A stretch of 64,000 bases of DNA from Sipunculus nudus. Taxonomy: Eukaryota; Annelida; Sipuncula; Golfingiida; Sipunculidae. Every line of letters starts with the position of its first letter. The first letter of the stretch is position 1. Of this stretch, positions 48,698-62,632 are shown in pieces. The position numbers were made by a program, and so were the translations under genes. The notes beneath the pieces are model-generated. The model did no database searches and was not told the DNA's origin. It saw only the letters and a list, made by a program, of their open reading frames with translations. The stretch lies in assembly GCA_026874595.1 (NCBI GenBank), contig CM049313.1:51075659-51139658 (forward strand), given 5' to 3'.

Positions 48698-50231
48698 TGA
48701 CTCGTTTTGCTATTCTTAAGCTTTTTTCTAAATGGACGTCACATTTACATCATTTAAGTCACGTTATTATAATTCAAGGTTAGGTAAATTTATCAGCAGG
48801 TGCGTAAGCGGCAGCCGAATTCAAATTAACAGTATACAAGCTATTATGCATGAGTTTTGGATCATTTATAGTATAAGTATACGCACGCCATTATGAAACA
48901 GTACTTGTTCATTTTTTCCTGCTTGTCGAAATGCCAATTTCCCGAGATAAGACAAAATGTGACGATATTCAGTTTGTGGAAAATTAATAATTATTACATT
49001 CATGATTGAGATTAGTGTATTCATGCAGCGTTTATTAATATCGAGGCGGGTTTTACTCGGAAAGTGTCCACGTTTGTCATGAATGCTTGACAGTGGAAAC
49101 TGCGGTAGCCGAAACTGCTTCAAACTTCAATTCTCCCCGCCATAGTAACCACCATGAATTTTGTGTAACATTATTTAATATATTATAACATAAATTTTGT
49201 GATTTTTTGTTCGTTTTTTAGCAAATAAAACACGACCATATAAGACACTGATGTTAAATACTACTATACAGCAACTATTTTGATCCGACCCGTGGAAGGG
49301 GTGTCCTATTATAACATGTATCATGACTCGCACGCCCCTATCAGTTTATTTGAAAAGGCCTGAATACCATGTTGTCATGAGTAAATGTGCGTCTGTAAGG
49401 GCAAGACTCTGCGTTGATGTGATTGGATGGTATTGGTATGAAATTATGGACAGAAATTTCCAAACAACTCGTATCTTGTAATGCAAGATTGTAAAATCTT
49501 GACAGTGGCAGAAATACTGGGCTTTTGCTGGGATTAAGAATTTTATGTCACCAGTCAATAAGCAAAACCCGTCGGTATGATAATGAATAATTCGCTAGGT
49601 TGACGACCTCTGGAATAAAAAGAAATAAGCACGTGAAAGTGACTGGTAATAAGTACAACCATTTTCAAGTCAGTGACTGTCAATTGTTTATTGTGGATGA
49701 CTTTCCGGGGTGATGAAAGGGGTTGTTGTATCTGTACTACTACCAAAAACAAGAGCCTGAAAGCTTTTAAATTCTAATAAAATGAAATTTTCGTAGTAGC
49801 ATATGAAGTCTCATAGCGAATAACATTAACACTCGGTAATTTTGTTTATTTTGCTCGTACTGGTTCCAAGAAAAATTGTCGTAGTCACGAAATTCATGTT
49901 GTGTTTGTAAAACACTCAGGAACAGATCTAGCATCGGTAAACTATAAACAATAGCCGACTACAATAGAACGATGACTATAAAACGGTAGGTATAGAAAAA
50001 GGAAGGGTCACCTAACACAGTGTTAAAGATCAGATAAAAAAAATCAGTGTTTAAGATCAGATATAAATTCGTACCCAACTGCTTTTCTTTTCTCAGAAAG
50101 GAAGTCCTTTTTGTTTCAAACTTACACAGTCCGTGTATTTGAGAATTATCATCAAGTAAAAACACTACATGCGCAAAGAGCTCAGCCTTACTTAAATCAA
50201 CTAACAACCGGCGCACCCTGGAGGGACATAC
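48696..50231. other. Intergenic, no gene recognised
   Basis: 49502-49555 resembles 26801-26855 of the pogo-like element (ACAGTGGCAGAAATACTG...GGGAT) and may be a dispersed fragment. Otherwise nothing supported. Confidence 0.45.
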
Positions 50232-50502
50232 AAATTAGTGCTTTTCAATGCCTGTAGGCTTCAGCACCTACCGATAATCATTGATCACTTAAACAGTTTT
50301 AACTGTCTGGCAGAGCTGGAGCCGTGTTCACCACAAAAATGCGACTGGCTTGGGTCACAGGTGCTTGAAACAATATCAACAAACATTGACCTGGGTGATA
50401 GTGAGAGGGAAATAGGGCTCCGGCTCACACCGGCCTTTCTATCATGTTATCACTAAGGCAATAAATAAGTAAATAAATAAATAAATAAATAAAAATAAAA
50501 GG
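50232..50502 (+). mobile_element. Possible retroposon 3' end with (TAAA)n tail
   Basis: A 72-codon frame (50238-50456) of balanced composition ends just before a (TAAA)n tract at 50464-50493, the arrangement expected of a LINE or SINE 3' end. The frame is not recognised. Confidence 0.35.
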
Positions 50503-50673
50503 TATGATTCTCAGGCACCACCCGCGTCATTTTTAAACCCCCGCATCAAAAATTTTGATTTTGATTTTCAATATGAACTTACCGATTTGAGTTCCATTCG
50601 CTCGGACATTTCTTTCAAGAAGATAAAATCATACAATTTTGATAAAATTTCCTTTGTTATGTAGTGCCTTAAG

Positions 50674-50835
50674 TTGTTGAGCAAAATCAATCTGTTATTA
50701 TTATGCTTTTCCCTAATCGTTAGACATCTTTGTCGAAACATACTTAAAAATTAAATAATAAAAAAAAAAAAAACCGCCCGCATGCAGTGATTTCTGAAAA
50801 AAAGTGCCTCAGAACCAAACCTTATTTTTTTGCCT
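50674..50835 (+). repeat. Dispersed repeat, copy 2
   Basis: Same orientation and word order as 41033-41185, including TTATGCTTTTCCCTAATC, CGAAACATAC and AGTGATTTCTGAAAAAA. Confidence 0.65.
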
Positions 50836-51117
50836 AATTGAACTCGTTTATCCTTGCTTTGAGGGAGTTTAACCTTAAAAACCCATCTAGTCCCAACAAA
50901 TAATTTTGAATTTTAATATATTTTACTTCGATGACTGATCCCGTCTACCTGCTCACAACCAAAAACCACAAGGTATGAAACCTGCCATGTTAGAACGAGA
51001 GGTCAAGCCTAGATTTCGTCTTGAATGTGGATGAATATTCATATATTATAAACATAAGGCCCAGTAAAGAAGATGTCTGAAGAAACATATGGGTGTGTAC
51101 GTTCATTAGCATAAGGA

Positions 51118-51700
51118 GGTTTACTTCAAGGCCGGCCTAGTATTTAGATTGTCCGGCTGGCTTTAGTTGGCCGTGAAAAACACGACTCCGTTTGGGCCTC
51201 TGGCAAGCCAGTAAGCTGGCCATAATGAGAAAGGGCCGATCTGGCGCTAGACTTTAGTATAGGAAGCCGAGTACCGTGGCTCGACTCGTCTTGCAATATG
51301 TCGACTTGCTTGAAAAAATATTCTTTTGACGATCTAACAAAACCCTTTTTATTTAAACACGATTTCTATATGATGCGTAACATATTGGATCAATTTCATA
51401 TAAGCTTTTACAATTTCATACTTAAACAATCACACCGTTCTGTTTCAGCAACAATAAACAAACAATAACAAACCTGAACATTTGTTTCGGGAAATTTTAA
51501 TTGTAAAATATTTATCTTGTTGTATATGTTATTTCTCGAATCAAACTGAGCTGCACAAAAATCGGCTCACTTTAGTTTATTGAAATATCGGAGACACCTG
51601 CTGACAAACGCGACTCGGCTTGATCTTAACTAGGCTGGCGGTGGCGCAAATTGGCGCCGGCGCCGGGCTATACTGTCTAGTCTTGGAAATATTTATTATT
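51118..51700. repeat. Possible GGCCGG-rich DNA element
   Basis: GC-rich ends flank an AT-rich centre. The left side has CAAGGCCGGCCTAGTAT and the minus-strand right side CAAGACTAGACAGTAT, a partial inverted match. CGACTCG and GGCTGGC words occur on both sides. No target duplication. Confidence 0.35.
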
Positions 51701-52419
51701 AATCGTTAAAAAAGCCAGACTGTTTTCTTTTTTGGCAAGAAAGGCATAAGTAAGTGCACATTACATGCGACAGGTAAATACTTATTATGACGGTGGGTCA
51801 TCTTGCTTTTTCTGTAACTGAAAAGAACTACGCCCTAGTTGGCACGCTTGGAAAACCCGTTGGGACCGATTTTTGATAATGATTTATAGTGCCTTCGAAC
51901 CTGTACCCGTCTTTATGATCTGGGGGGGGGGGGGGGGTGGTTGTTGTTGTATATTTACTCGTTCGAACAGTAGTACCGAACTGGCTCATTAAATCTAAAT
52001 AGAAACACAGTCAAGTGTAGGCCAATAGGTACTATGTGGTTAGCGACTTTCAAGCGTGGAGGCAGACAATGTAGGTTTGTTACATTTCTTTTATTCTTGT
52101 CTCGTTATAAGCTACACTGACTAGGCGAAGGTAAATACTATTCACAGTGTTCGGCCATATCCATTTGGAATGTCCTATCATGACCTAATTTGGAGAAGCG
52201 AAAATTTTCCCGATGACTAATGGTATTGCAATTGGTATAAGAACTAACTGTACATCCAGGCTTATTCCGAAATTAATTAAAATACTAATTAAGTGGTAAA
52301 AAAAATTATCGTTTTTATTAATGATCGTCCCCAAACGCAAGAGGGTTTAAATTCCAAGGAATAAGATTCCAGAAATTCTGAAAACTATTCCCCTCTCTCT
52401 CTCTTTCTCTCTGTATATA

Positions 52420-52472
<53 letters not shown>

Positions 52473-53184
52473 CACCCCATAAAGGAATGGACAGTCAAGA
52501 GTTCTTTAAAACGGTGAACTAAAGGACTTAAAATCACACATACACTTAAAAGTATGAAAAACACGAGTAAACAAAAAAAAAAATAAAATAAAATATATTA
52601 AAATTACAAGAATGCTTCTCTGGAGAGTCATTCCACACAAATGTATCGGTAAAGCCTCTCCAGAGTCCATATAATCACACAAAATCACTAAGTTCTGTTT
52701 AACCCTGGATTATACTACACACGAGAGTTCTACTTGTTTACACTACCGCTGATCACATGAACGACGCACTCGTGACATTGGAATGTCAGCCACTATACCA
52801 TGCCGCTTTAACTGTGTACACACAGGCGAACTCCGACGTTACACGTCGCTAAACAAGTCCGGATCGACACCATACTTCATTGGAGAACACGCTCGCCATA
52901 TAAGGCGCAAATCCTGGATCACTGACAGATAACCCACAGCCTTCTGATTAGCCGTATAAATTGTCCTGGTCTGTTACTGGACTTCATCAACGGTAGAGAC
53001 ACTTCGACGGTTTACAAGTCCTTGTGTAAAATTACGATTTCACTCTCAAGTCCATTAGAGAGTTCTACGTGACCGTCTGCAGACACTGACGTTCAACGCC
53101 CAGAAACATCGTCTCTCAGCTGATAAGACATTACCGGACCCTCCACTAGACGATGACAAACGGTCAGAATACACTCTTGGGCGC
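51701..53184. other. Intergenic, no gene recognised
   Basis: Contains a G-run at about 51922-51937, CT and TA microsatellites at 52390-52471, and a C/G-balanced stretch at 52690-53180 without supported exons. Confidence 0.45.
52422..52471. repeat. (TA)n microsatellite
   Basis: TA run preceded by a (CT)n tract at 52390-52412. Confidence 0.95.
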
Positions 53185-53192
53185 GCTGACTT

Positions 53193-53616
53193 CAGGGTTG
53201 GGGTCAAATACGTATTTGTATTTGTATTTGTTTTGTGCAAAATAATTATATTTGTATATGTATTTGATCTCAATATTTGATGTATTTGATCAAATACTGT
53301 ACAAATACATATGGATAAATACATATTCATATCTGCCATAATATAAAAAAATAACTGCTACCTTACTTCTGAACAACCCTAAAGACAGCATCAAGTCAAG
53401 TGTTTTACTTCTCTGGGACATTATGAATATCTATGGTGGTGAAAATAAACAAATTTATTGTGTAATCAATACATTTGCATAATTGTAATTGTATTTGATG
53501 GTGTGTATTTGTATTTGTATTTATCTTCAGTCACCCGTATTTGTATTTGGACGAGACCAGCTATTGTATTCATATTTTTATTTGTATTTGGCACGCTTTA
53601 TTTGACCCCAACCCTG
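53193..53616. mobile_element. 424-bp hAT-like MITE with 8-bp TSD
   Basis: The left end is CAGGGTTGGGGTCAAATA and the right end, on the minus strand, CAGGGTTGGGGTCAAAT. The flanking 8-mers are GCTGACTT (53185-53192) and GATGACTT (53617-53624), 7 of 8 identical. Subterminal regions are dense in TATTTG/CAAATA repeats. No transposase. This is a typical hAT non-autonomous architecture. Confidence 0.9.
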
Positions 53617-53624
53617 GATGACTT

Positions 53625-55672
53625 AGATGGTTTTGAAGTCATACCAGCATCCACAGCTTTTATACGCCTGCCTTTTATCCTGACCGCTTTTTGGCCAATT
53701 GTCTCACACTATTATGCGGCATGTCATTAATTGCATGAATACTAAAAGAGACACGCCTCCAGAGAACAAAACATGGTAAAATTTGAAGGAACCAGGTGCG
53801 CTGCTTTTAAAAATCTACAATAAATAATGTTACTACAGGAACCGTCAAGACATGAACCGATTCACAAGAGATTATTACTGTACTGACACTAATATCAAAT
53901 AAGACAACTGGGTTCTCTAAACTAAGTTCTCACGCTAACATATATGGATGATACTCCATATTTATGTACAACAAATAAAAAAACCAGTCATTTGGTTACA
54001 CTAATCCCACTTGAATATGCAACGCAACAAATTAGTCCCAGTTCTCTGGTGACAACATAATAAATATACATACACACACACACACATATATAAATATATA
54101 TATAAATACACACACACCAATATAGGAATGCGGGGCTGCACTCTGTTTAGTTCTCCCAGATTCATTTTCGCCGGATAACCCTGTCTCCGTTAATCTCACA
54201 AGATGCTAAATTTATTGATAGTTGTCTAAAAATTAATGTAATATCCCTTGCGTATACATCTTATAAATTTCATCACGCAATATTGTTAGTTCATTTTGTA
54301 AACTTTTGCGGAGCGTCCGCCGTCCATCGTCTGTTATAAAATATCTCAACTGCGGGACAACATATAAATATAAAAAAAGTAAAAGAAATACAACAACCAT
54401 CAAGTACAGATATCGTGATCACAAACTGTTTAATATCAAACGTAAAACAACTCATAATAAAACTGTTTTAGAAATGTATAAATGGAACTTTTTTCCATCT
54501 TCCAAAATTAAAAGTTTCTTCTTTCCTCAGGGGATGATAAATATTTAGATATGAATATAATATAACATTCATCGGATAAATAATTAGATATTAAGATATA
54601 AAACTACCACACATTACTATAGGATTGAAAGAAGATAAGTCTAAAGATTTGGGTAAATATTAACCAATATACGAAGAAATTAGCCCTTCACCCAACCTCT
54701 TTGTGCCCCAGGTGCTCAACGAGCCAAATAATGCACGGGTGTAGTGTGTGTTTGAGTCGGTTACAGGTAGAATGTTGTTTACACACACAGCAGCACCCCA
54801 GGATCAGGAACGCCTTTGAAAACGACGAAATAGCCGTTGGAAAAGCCGACGAAATAGCCGTCTTCTTGAAAACCCACCTAAATGGTAAAAGTTTTAGAAA
54901 TACAAAACAGTGGCATTTTACATTACGTCAATTAAACTTTTTTTTTTCTCCAGGCAGGGATGAATATTCAATATTTGAATGTTATAAAACATCACTAGAG
55001 AGAAAAAAATGATGATAAAATTTGAATCCCAAACGTTTGAAAAGGATTACTTGTAATTCATCATGGTAATGCTTTAGAAATGCAGAACAAAGTCATTTAA
55101 GTGTGCGGCACACAGAATCATAGCGTCTCGTTATAAGTTATAAACGTACACATACCTGTGTTACAAAATGTACGTGTTTTCTAGTACCAGTTTTCAAAAT
55201 TCTTAAAAATTAAAATAAAAAAATTACCGAATAATGCAGTGACCTAATTTGGGATTTCCAAAGAGATTTCACTGGAACCTGACCGGTCAAATTGGAAAAT
55301 CTTGCGTCTACCGGTAACGATATGTATCATGGGACCGGACTATGGAGTTACATACCCTCTGGCTCAGGGGACTCCGCGGAGTTTCGGTAAACCTATTTCA
55401 TACTTATCTTCAAGATAATATCAATCATTAACAAATATTAACTGCATTATCAATCTAATCTTCATCTGCATGGATTTAGTGCATCGAATTATCCTGGCCG
55501 CTATAGATATAAAAACCTCTATGTTAATCTTAAACTCTATTATAGAAATATAATAAACAAGTTTCTAGCCTTGCACTTAAGTATATATGGGCTAAAGCTA
55601 CCCCGGCATTATGAAGTTGAGCACTTTATACCTTCCCACCAGTTGCTACCAATCACACAGAACTACTTGATA

Positions 55673-55674
<2 letters not shown>
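53625..55674. other. Mostly intergenic
   Basis: Apart from the possible exon at 54767-54884, no gene is recognised. Weakly similar segments (words TTTTAGAAAT and ACATT) near 54470, 54890 and 55070 suggest old tandem duplication. Confidence 0.4.
54767..54884 (+). CDS. Possible isolated coding exon
   Basis: The segment is bounded by GGTTACAG upstream and G|GTAAAA downstream and is open in phase 0, encoding a charged stretch with ENDEIAVGKADEIAV and two Cys near its start. No partner exons were found. It could be a decayed exon or chance. Confidence 0.25.
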
Positions 55675-55737
<63 letters not shown>

Positions 55738-55738
55738 A

Positions 55739-55790
<52 letters not shown>
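55675..55790. repeat. (TA)n microsatellite
   Basis: TA run with short interruptions. Confidence 0.95.
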
Positions 55791-56222
55791 CTCACTGAAC
55801 TCAAAAGAGGAAGATCAAATTAAGTTTAACTAAGAGGTAAAGCGCCAAAAACGGTGCATTTATGCAATACACATAAAAATCCATCTGAAAATAACAGAAC
55901 TGAGTTAAATAACATGAAACTTAATCACTACGATGGTCTTAAGTTTTGTGTCGCACGTCCAGATGACGTCACACGCCCTCGTCATGCTCAATCTTTTGGT
56001 TTATCCGCCACCTTACTCTTCCCCAAGCTAAAACAAAATACATTTATTCATAATATCAACATGGTCCCGTCCATATTTAAATAACTTTAGGTAACGTTAA
56101 AATCAAAAACATAAGCCGGCTCAGTAAGCATGAAACAAGGCGTTTTAAAGAATCCATCCGGCTCCTGCTACATCATGAATCAATATTATATAACATATTC
56201 AGTATACAGTTTTATCCTGATC

Positions 56223-56228
56223 TTTATT
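56223..56228 (-). terminator. Candidate polyadenylation signal of gene D
   Basis: AATAAA on the minus strand about 210 bp past the gene D stop codon. It supports ending the gene at 56440, but this is not decisive. Confidence 0.35.
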
Positions 56229-56439
56229 ATTAATGAACGTGATCATGAGAGGATTCGTCCCGAAATTAACTAGTGATGTTTAAAATAAAGGTCAATCATC
56301 TTATGTCATTAACCCGCTTGTCAAAATCCTGAATCCGCCCAAGAATAAAAATTCTGAGGCAAAGACCACTTAAGTGATTTCCTGAATGTTGTGACTTTAA
56401 ATTATATTTTGTAACAAACTCAATAGACAATTAATTCAC

Positions 56440-56681
56440 TTACAAGAATTTGAGATAAACCGCGTAACCTCCAATCGCGCATGCTGATAAGCCAGCCAGC
56501 GTCCACGTGACTGCAACGGCAGGAGCAGCCCATGATGGCGTCTCGCACCCCGTGCTCGCTTCGGAAGTTACGTTAGATGCGCTATCAGCGCTTCTTTTAA
56601 ACCTGTTTTGGTTGTGCTGGTCACAGTTGTATTTGGAACAATCAGGACAGGTAGCAGGTGTGCAGGTGTTTTCAACGTACG
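56440..56681 (-). CDS. Gene D last visible exon: Cys cluster, linker, membrane helix
   Basis: Starts in phase 1 after GTTCCAG. Encodes [15 protein letters not shown], a polar linker with a basic FKRSAD site, then a helix from about SWAAPAVAV to GGYAVYLKF. The next triplet after TTG is TAA; the same bases form a GTAAGT donor. On the minus strand it is separated from the preceding EGF exon by a 2.3-kb intron. Confidence 0.8.
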
Positions 56682-59600
56682 CTGGAACAGATGTACATAA
56701 AATGGAAAATCTTTTGGGTGGATCTAGGACAAACTGCGATAATCTAATATAAATTTATATTATACCTTTATATTATACATTTAGATTTAGAATACACATG
56801 AAAATGTGTACAATAATTAAACTGATTATACTGAAATTTACACCCACACATTATACATATAATATATAATATATATATATATATATAAATGTATAAATAA
56901 TATATATATATATACATATATATATACATAATTATTATAATTCAAATTATTATTATTTTCATTTTTATTATTATCATTTTTATTTATCGGATCGTTCAAG
57001 GAAATTATATTATATATGTACCTGAATAGATGTTGATTATAAAACGATACTTGACTATGCAGTAATATGACAGTCATTTGCACTAAAAGCTTCATCTGCC
57101 TGTTTTCCCCGTATTCTTATATGTATTAAAGTCTTTCCAAGCAATCTACGCAGAGCAATCAAATCTTACAAGATTACCACTCTGCTGTTTAAGGCTTGTG
57201 ATTCAAGAAACCAATTCCCTAAAAAGCACTGGGGTCTCTTAAAAAACTTCAACCGGTAATCAAACTGGATTAAAACAAGTGACCCATGGGTCATGACGCT
57301 CAGCTGACTGGGAAGAGATTCGCAAATTTTATATCAATTTTATTCAACTGAAGCATCAAACAGATTAACCAACAGGCCAAGATTGTGTCTGTATTTATAT
57401 ATCTCAAAAAATAGAGAAAAAATGCGTAAACTTTAAAAAAAATACAGGTGGCTCCACCAGCCTGCAGAAACTAATAAAAACACTAAATGGTCAATGTCCA
57501 TGCAAAGAATCATGGTGATTTCTGCATAAATTGTTCAGATACTGTAGCTTTTGTATCAAATTTTCCATTATTCAAGGGAAACTTCGGAGTCGTATAGCAT
57601 GAAGGATATGGGTAACAGAGACCTAATTTTAGGTTTCCACAGACACTCTCATGGGCCTCCTTGTATGACAAGAATGAAGATTCTAGGTTCAGTTGTTACA
57701 ATTTGTGCCACGTTAACAGATGACAGCATTCTTAAAGGTCTCAAAAATAGAGAAAAAAATTCGAAAAAATTGAATAAAATATAGGTGGCACCACCAGTCT
57801 GAAGAAACTGATGAAACACTCCATAATCAATATCCATGCAAAGAATCATGGTGACGTCTGCATTAGTTGTTCAGATACTTCAGCTTTTGTATAAAATTGT
57901 CCATTATTCTGAGGGATACTTCGGAGTCCTATAGCTTGAAGGATATGGGAAACAGAGAACTAATTTCAGGTTTCCACAGACACTTTTCAAGGGCCTCCTT
58001 GCATGACAAGAATGAAGATTCTAGATCCAATGGTTACGATTTGCACCCTGTTGACAGATAGCTACATCTTTTAAGGTCTCAAAAATAGAGAAAAAAATCG
58101 TAAAAATTTGAAAAAAGCCCCATAGCTTGAAGAATATAGGAAACAGAGACCTAATTCCAGGTTTCCAGGGAGACACTAGTCTGCAGAAACTGATGAAACA
58201 TCTCATGATCTCTTTGTATGAAATTTTTAACTATTCTAGGAGGTACTTTGGGGCGCTATAGCTCATAGGATATGGGTAACAGAAACCTTATTTCTGGTTT
58301 CCATGGAGACTTTTCAAACGTCTCTCAGTGTGTCAAGAATGAAGATTCTAGGTCCAGTCTTTACGATTTGTGCCCTGTTAACAGATGTTCACATTTTTAA
58401 AGGTCTCAAAAATAGAGAAAAAAATTCGTAAAAAATCGAAAAATACAGGTGGCGCCACCAGTCTGGTACTTGTGGGGTACTTTGGGGCACCATAGCTCGA
58501 AGGATATGGGCAACAGAGACCTGATTTCTAGTTTCCAAGGAGATTTTTCATGGACCTCTCAGAATGTCAAGTTACAAGATTCTACGTCCAGCGGTTACGA
58601 TTTGTGCCGGGTTAACGGACAGACGGACAGACAGACGGACAGACGGACGACGGAAAAGAGTGATCGCTATAGCTTAGATGACTTACAGTCAGCTGAGCTA
58701 AAAAGCTACTTGCAACCAGTGGACGAATGTACTCATTATTGACAGTTCTGTTTCCAAGTAATCATGAATGAATTGACAAAATTACTGACACCTAGTTCAC
58801 AAATGTATCTCATTAAAATAGGTTTAATTAAATACTGCCTTTATATCATGAACTAATTATGGTATATGAAAAAGTGTAGGTGCAATTTTTGTGGTTTCTT
58901 TTTTAATATCCCTGGATTATTCTATACTGATTGTCGCAATTATGAAGCAAAACTTACGTATATCGCATCTGTCCCCTGCGAATCCATCTTCACACTTGCC
59001 TGACAGACACTTGCCGTCTGTCGCCCGACAACTGCTACCAGAACATCTTCCGCAAGTAGAAAGGCATTTCAGACCCCATTTGTTGGGAGGACAAGCTATA
59101 AAGAGATATTTCCATATATATACAACGAAGTGATTTTGTAAAATATTGGCGAGGTCGCAGAAAAAAAATCACCGCTTATAAAATACCACTATTTGAAATA
59201 TTTACAACAAGAGCATGTCTACTGTACTCGGTTCAGGTAAACACCCTATGCTAAACCACCTGGAGATTTAAAAATAAAGTATAACAAAGTTTCAACCCCT
59301 GAAAAAATATAGAACGGACATTTTATGACCATCTGTAATGGCTCTTTATACCCGGTCATTAGTTTTAACACAGTCAAGATACGATTTGTGTTAGTGGCGC
59401 TTTACTTTGACATGTAAAACTGTAAGAATCACAGAATAATGATATCTCAAATGCATTAAAAAAATAAAGATCAATCATAACTGTTAATCAACGATTAACT
59501 AATGTAATGTTTGACACGGCACATTTTAACTGAATAAATATAGCCCTTACTTTGTCTACACTGAGGACCCGAGAAACCGATCTGGCAAAGTCCCTCGTGA

Positions 59601-60246
59601 CAGTTACCATTGGTGACGTCACAACCAGGTATAAGACACGGCCCACATGTTTCTGTGCAGTTGTCGCCATATGTACCTTGAGGGCAGGCTGAAAAAAAAA
59701 CGAATGTTTATTTTGGTTTCGTATTAAAATAAACATGTCTCATATGTGTAACCATAAAACAACCATTAAATTAAGTGTGCCTCAGGCTGAATATTTAAAT
59801 ACAGTAAATGTACACACTAACAAAGCAAGCCAGTGGAATGGTATATGTACCCTCTTGAGGGAATGAGGTTATGATTTCCGTCAAATATGATACGACATAT
59901 GAGCCTTTGACAATCAAAGTATTTGTGTTCTGAGTATTAAAAATAGTTTGAGTTTCATTGTTTTTCATTTAAGTTTGAGTTTACCATTCAAAACTTTTCT
60001 CGATATAAAAACACAACGAGAATGATAATGCCATCAACCAGGATATTTCATTTATTTTGTAAGAGATCGTTGACTAATTATTCTACGAACCTGTTTTACA
60101 ATGTGCTCCAGTGTAACCGGAAGAGCAATGCCCTCCTGTGCATATGCCGTTGACAATGTCACACGAGTCTCTGCAGTGACCACAATTTTCTGCACATTCC
60201 GATCCCCAACTTCCCATCGAGCAAGCTACATACAAAGATTTTCTTG

Positions 60247-60338
<92 letters not shown>

Positions 60339-62436
60339 CAGAGGTCTCGGAGGAAAAATACTTAACAATTATGTATAATCATTGAAGTTTGTCGAATCTT
60401 ACACCATTATAGGTGACTCAGTACGAACTGAAGGACAAATTTTGCAATTTTCATTGAATCACTGCGAAATGATGCACTGCAGTGACATTGTCATACTTAG
60501 ATAGGTGCAAGTTTAAGTACGACAGCTGCAAAGCTATATTTCAACCCGCACGTACATGTTCAAGTGGAGGTGCCTTGACTTTAGAGACAAACAAATCCAA
60601 CTGTCGCTTTTTAAGGGTGTATAATCTTTGTAAAATTAATAATAATGTTAACACTGTAAAATTTGTTAAAACTGATTAATTTTACATGGAACGATGTTTG
60701 TTGTAAACTAGCATAATAATATAGAATTTTTGTAGCTCCCAAGTATACATCTAGACACATTTTGCCAAACGTCCGTCACGTGCATTCAAGTCCGAGCGAT
60801 GCAAGACTGTCTTCTGGTCATTAAGGGCCAAGACAGCCCCATAACAGGTTTGTTTTATTGCTTCAAAGCGCTCATGTCCCAGTTTTTATTTTGAAAGGAA
60901 GTTGTTTTCGTTGATAGAAATGGAACGTGTATCTACTCCACGTAAGTGAAAAAGTGAACTAAGAATGGGGAGTCAGTCAATCGTCTACAACAATTGATTA
61001 CGCGCTGAGGCGAGATCAAGATGGCGGAATTGTAAAACATCCAGCGCCCTGTCAAGATTGAAATGTTTCATTAGATTCGCAGGTTCAACTAATTTTTTTC
61101 TCATTTTTAGAGTATTTTTCTTCTTTCTTAGGAATGAATTCAATCAACATTCTTAATTGCATGTTTCAGTTGCATCCCTGTATTATCGGCTAGATCTAGT
61201 AGACATATCTGACTTCAGAAGACCATGTGTTTCCGTGATTCAAAAGGAAAACGTTCCATTTGCATAAACACACGCCTTGTTGATTAAGACAAAAAACCAA
61301 GACTTCAAACTAAGGACCGTCTTAACCAATCAAAACCGCAAATCAAGACTCAAACCAAGATCAAATCTCGATAAGTATACTAAAACCCTTCCGTATTTTC
61401 TTTATTTTCTATTATTTAAAAATGGCCCAAGAAGTCTTTAGAAATGTCATAATACATACGGTCCTTGCATTTCTGTCCCATATAACCTGCCGTACATCTT
61501 CCGGAAGGACATATTCCGGTGACATGGTTACACGCAGCGCCGTCACACCAACCGCATGTTTGACTGCAGTTTCGGCCCCAGGTCCCGCTAGGACAAGCTG
61601 TTTGACAGAAATATTCAAATGTTAGAAAACCCTTTATTTCACTAAAAAAGCAAAAAAAAAGTTTTATAGTATAGAGAGCAGAAAAAAAATGACATTGTCT
61701 GAAACACTTGGGTGTAATCTGGTAAGGGACAGGACGGGGGTTGGGGGGAGGGGGGGGGGGTGTATTCTTTGTGGGAGGACAGACCATAGCATATCCATCC
61801 ATCATATTGCCAATTAATGAAAGCCAATTTGCCATAAGAAATAGGATCTAATTTCAAAACCATAAATATACGTGTTATTAAGACGAATGTGTCACTGTGA
61901 TTCCTCAAAGTTCCTCAAATACTTTAGGGGTATGAATAACTTACCAAAATAACTGATAATGTGACACATTTGATTACGTCATTGTGGTACCCAGAAATTT
62001 AACATTCACATTAGGGTAAAATACTTTTAAAGATACAACAATTTCGAAGGCAGAGGTTTAATTCAATTAATTGAGCACCTTGAATTCCAGCCCAGAGAAC
62101 CTTGCCTGACAAAGCAGCGGAACACGAAGTGATTTCTGGAATGACTTCGGTGTATAACTGCTGAGGAAGGAGCGTATGATATAACATTTCGTGAATAACA
62201 AACATTAAAACTCCGCTTTTGTCAGTCCAAAAACCTGTCGCATTTTAGGGTTTAAACACTTTAAGTATGCAAATATACTGACCGACGGTGCAGCTATCTC
62301 CGGTGTAACCATTTTCACACTCCAGACAGGTGCCGTCCGCTTTGTTACAAGAATTTCCTGAGCATCTTCCACAAGTATTTGTACAGTTTACTCCCCATGA
62401 CCCGTCCGGACATTCTGTGATTCAACAGAATAACAA

Positions 62437-62521
<85 letters not shown>

Positions 62522-62578
62522 TTGGGACAAAGAAAAGTGGTCGTAATTGTAGGGGTGGTCGCAAGGCGGGATTCCACA

Positions 62579-62632
<54 letters not shown>

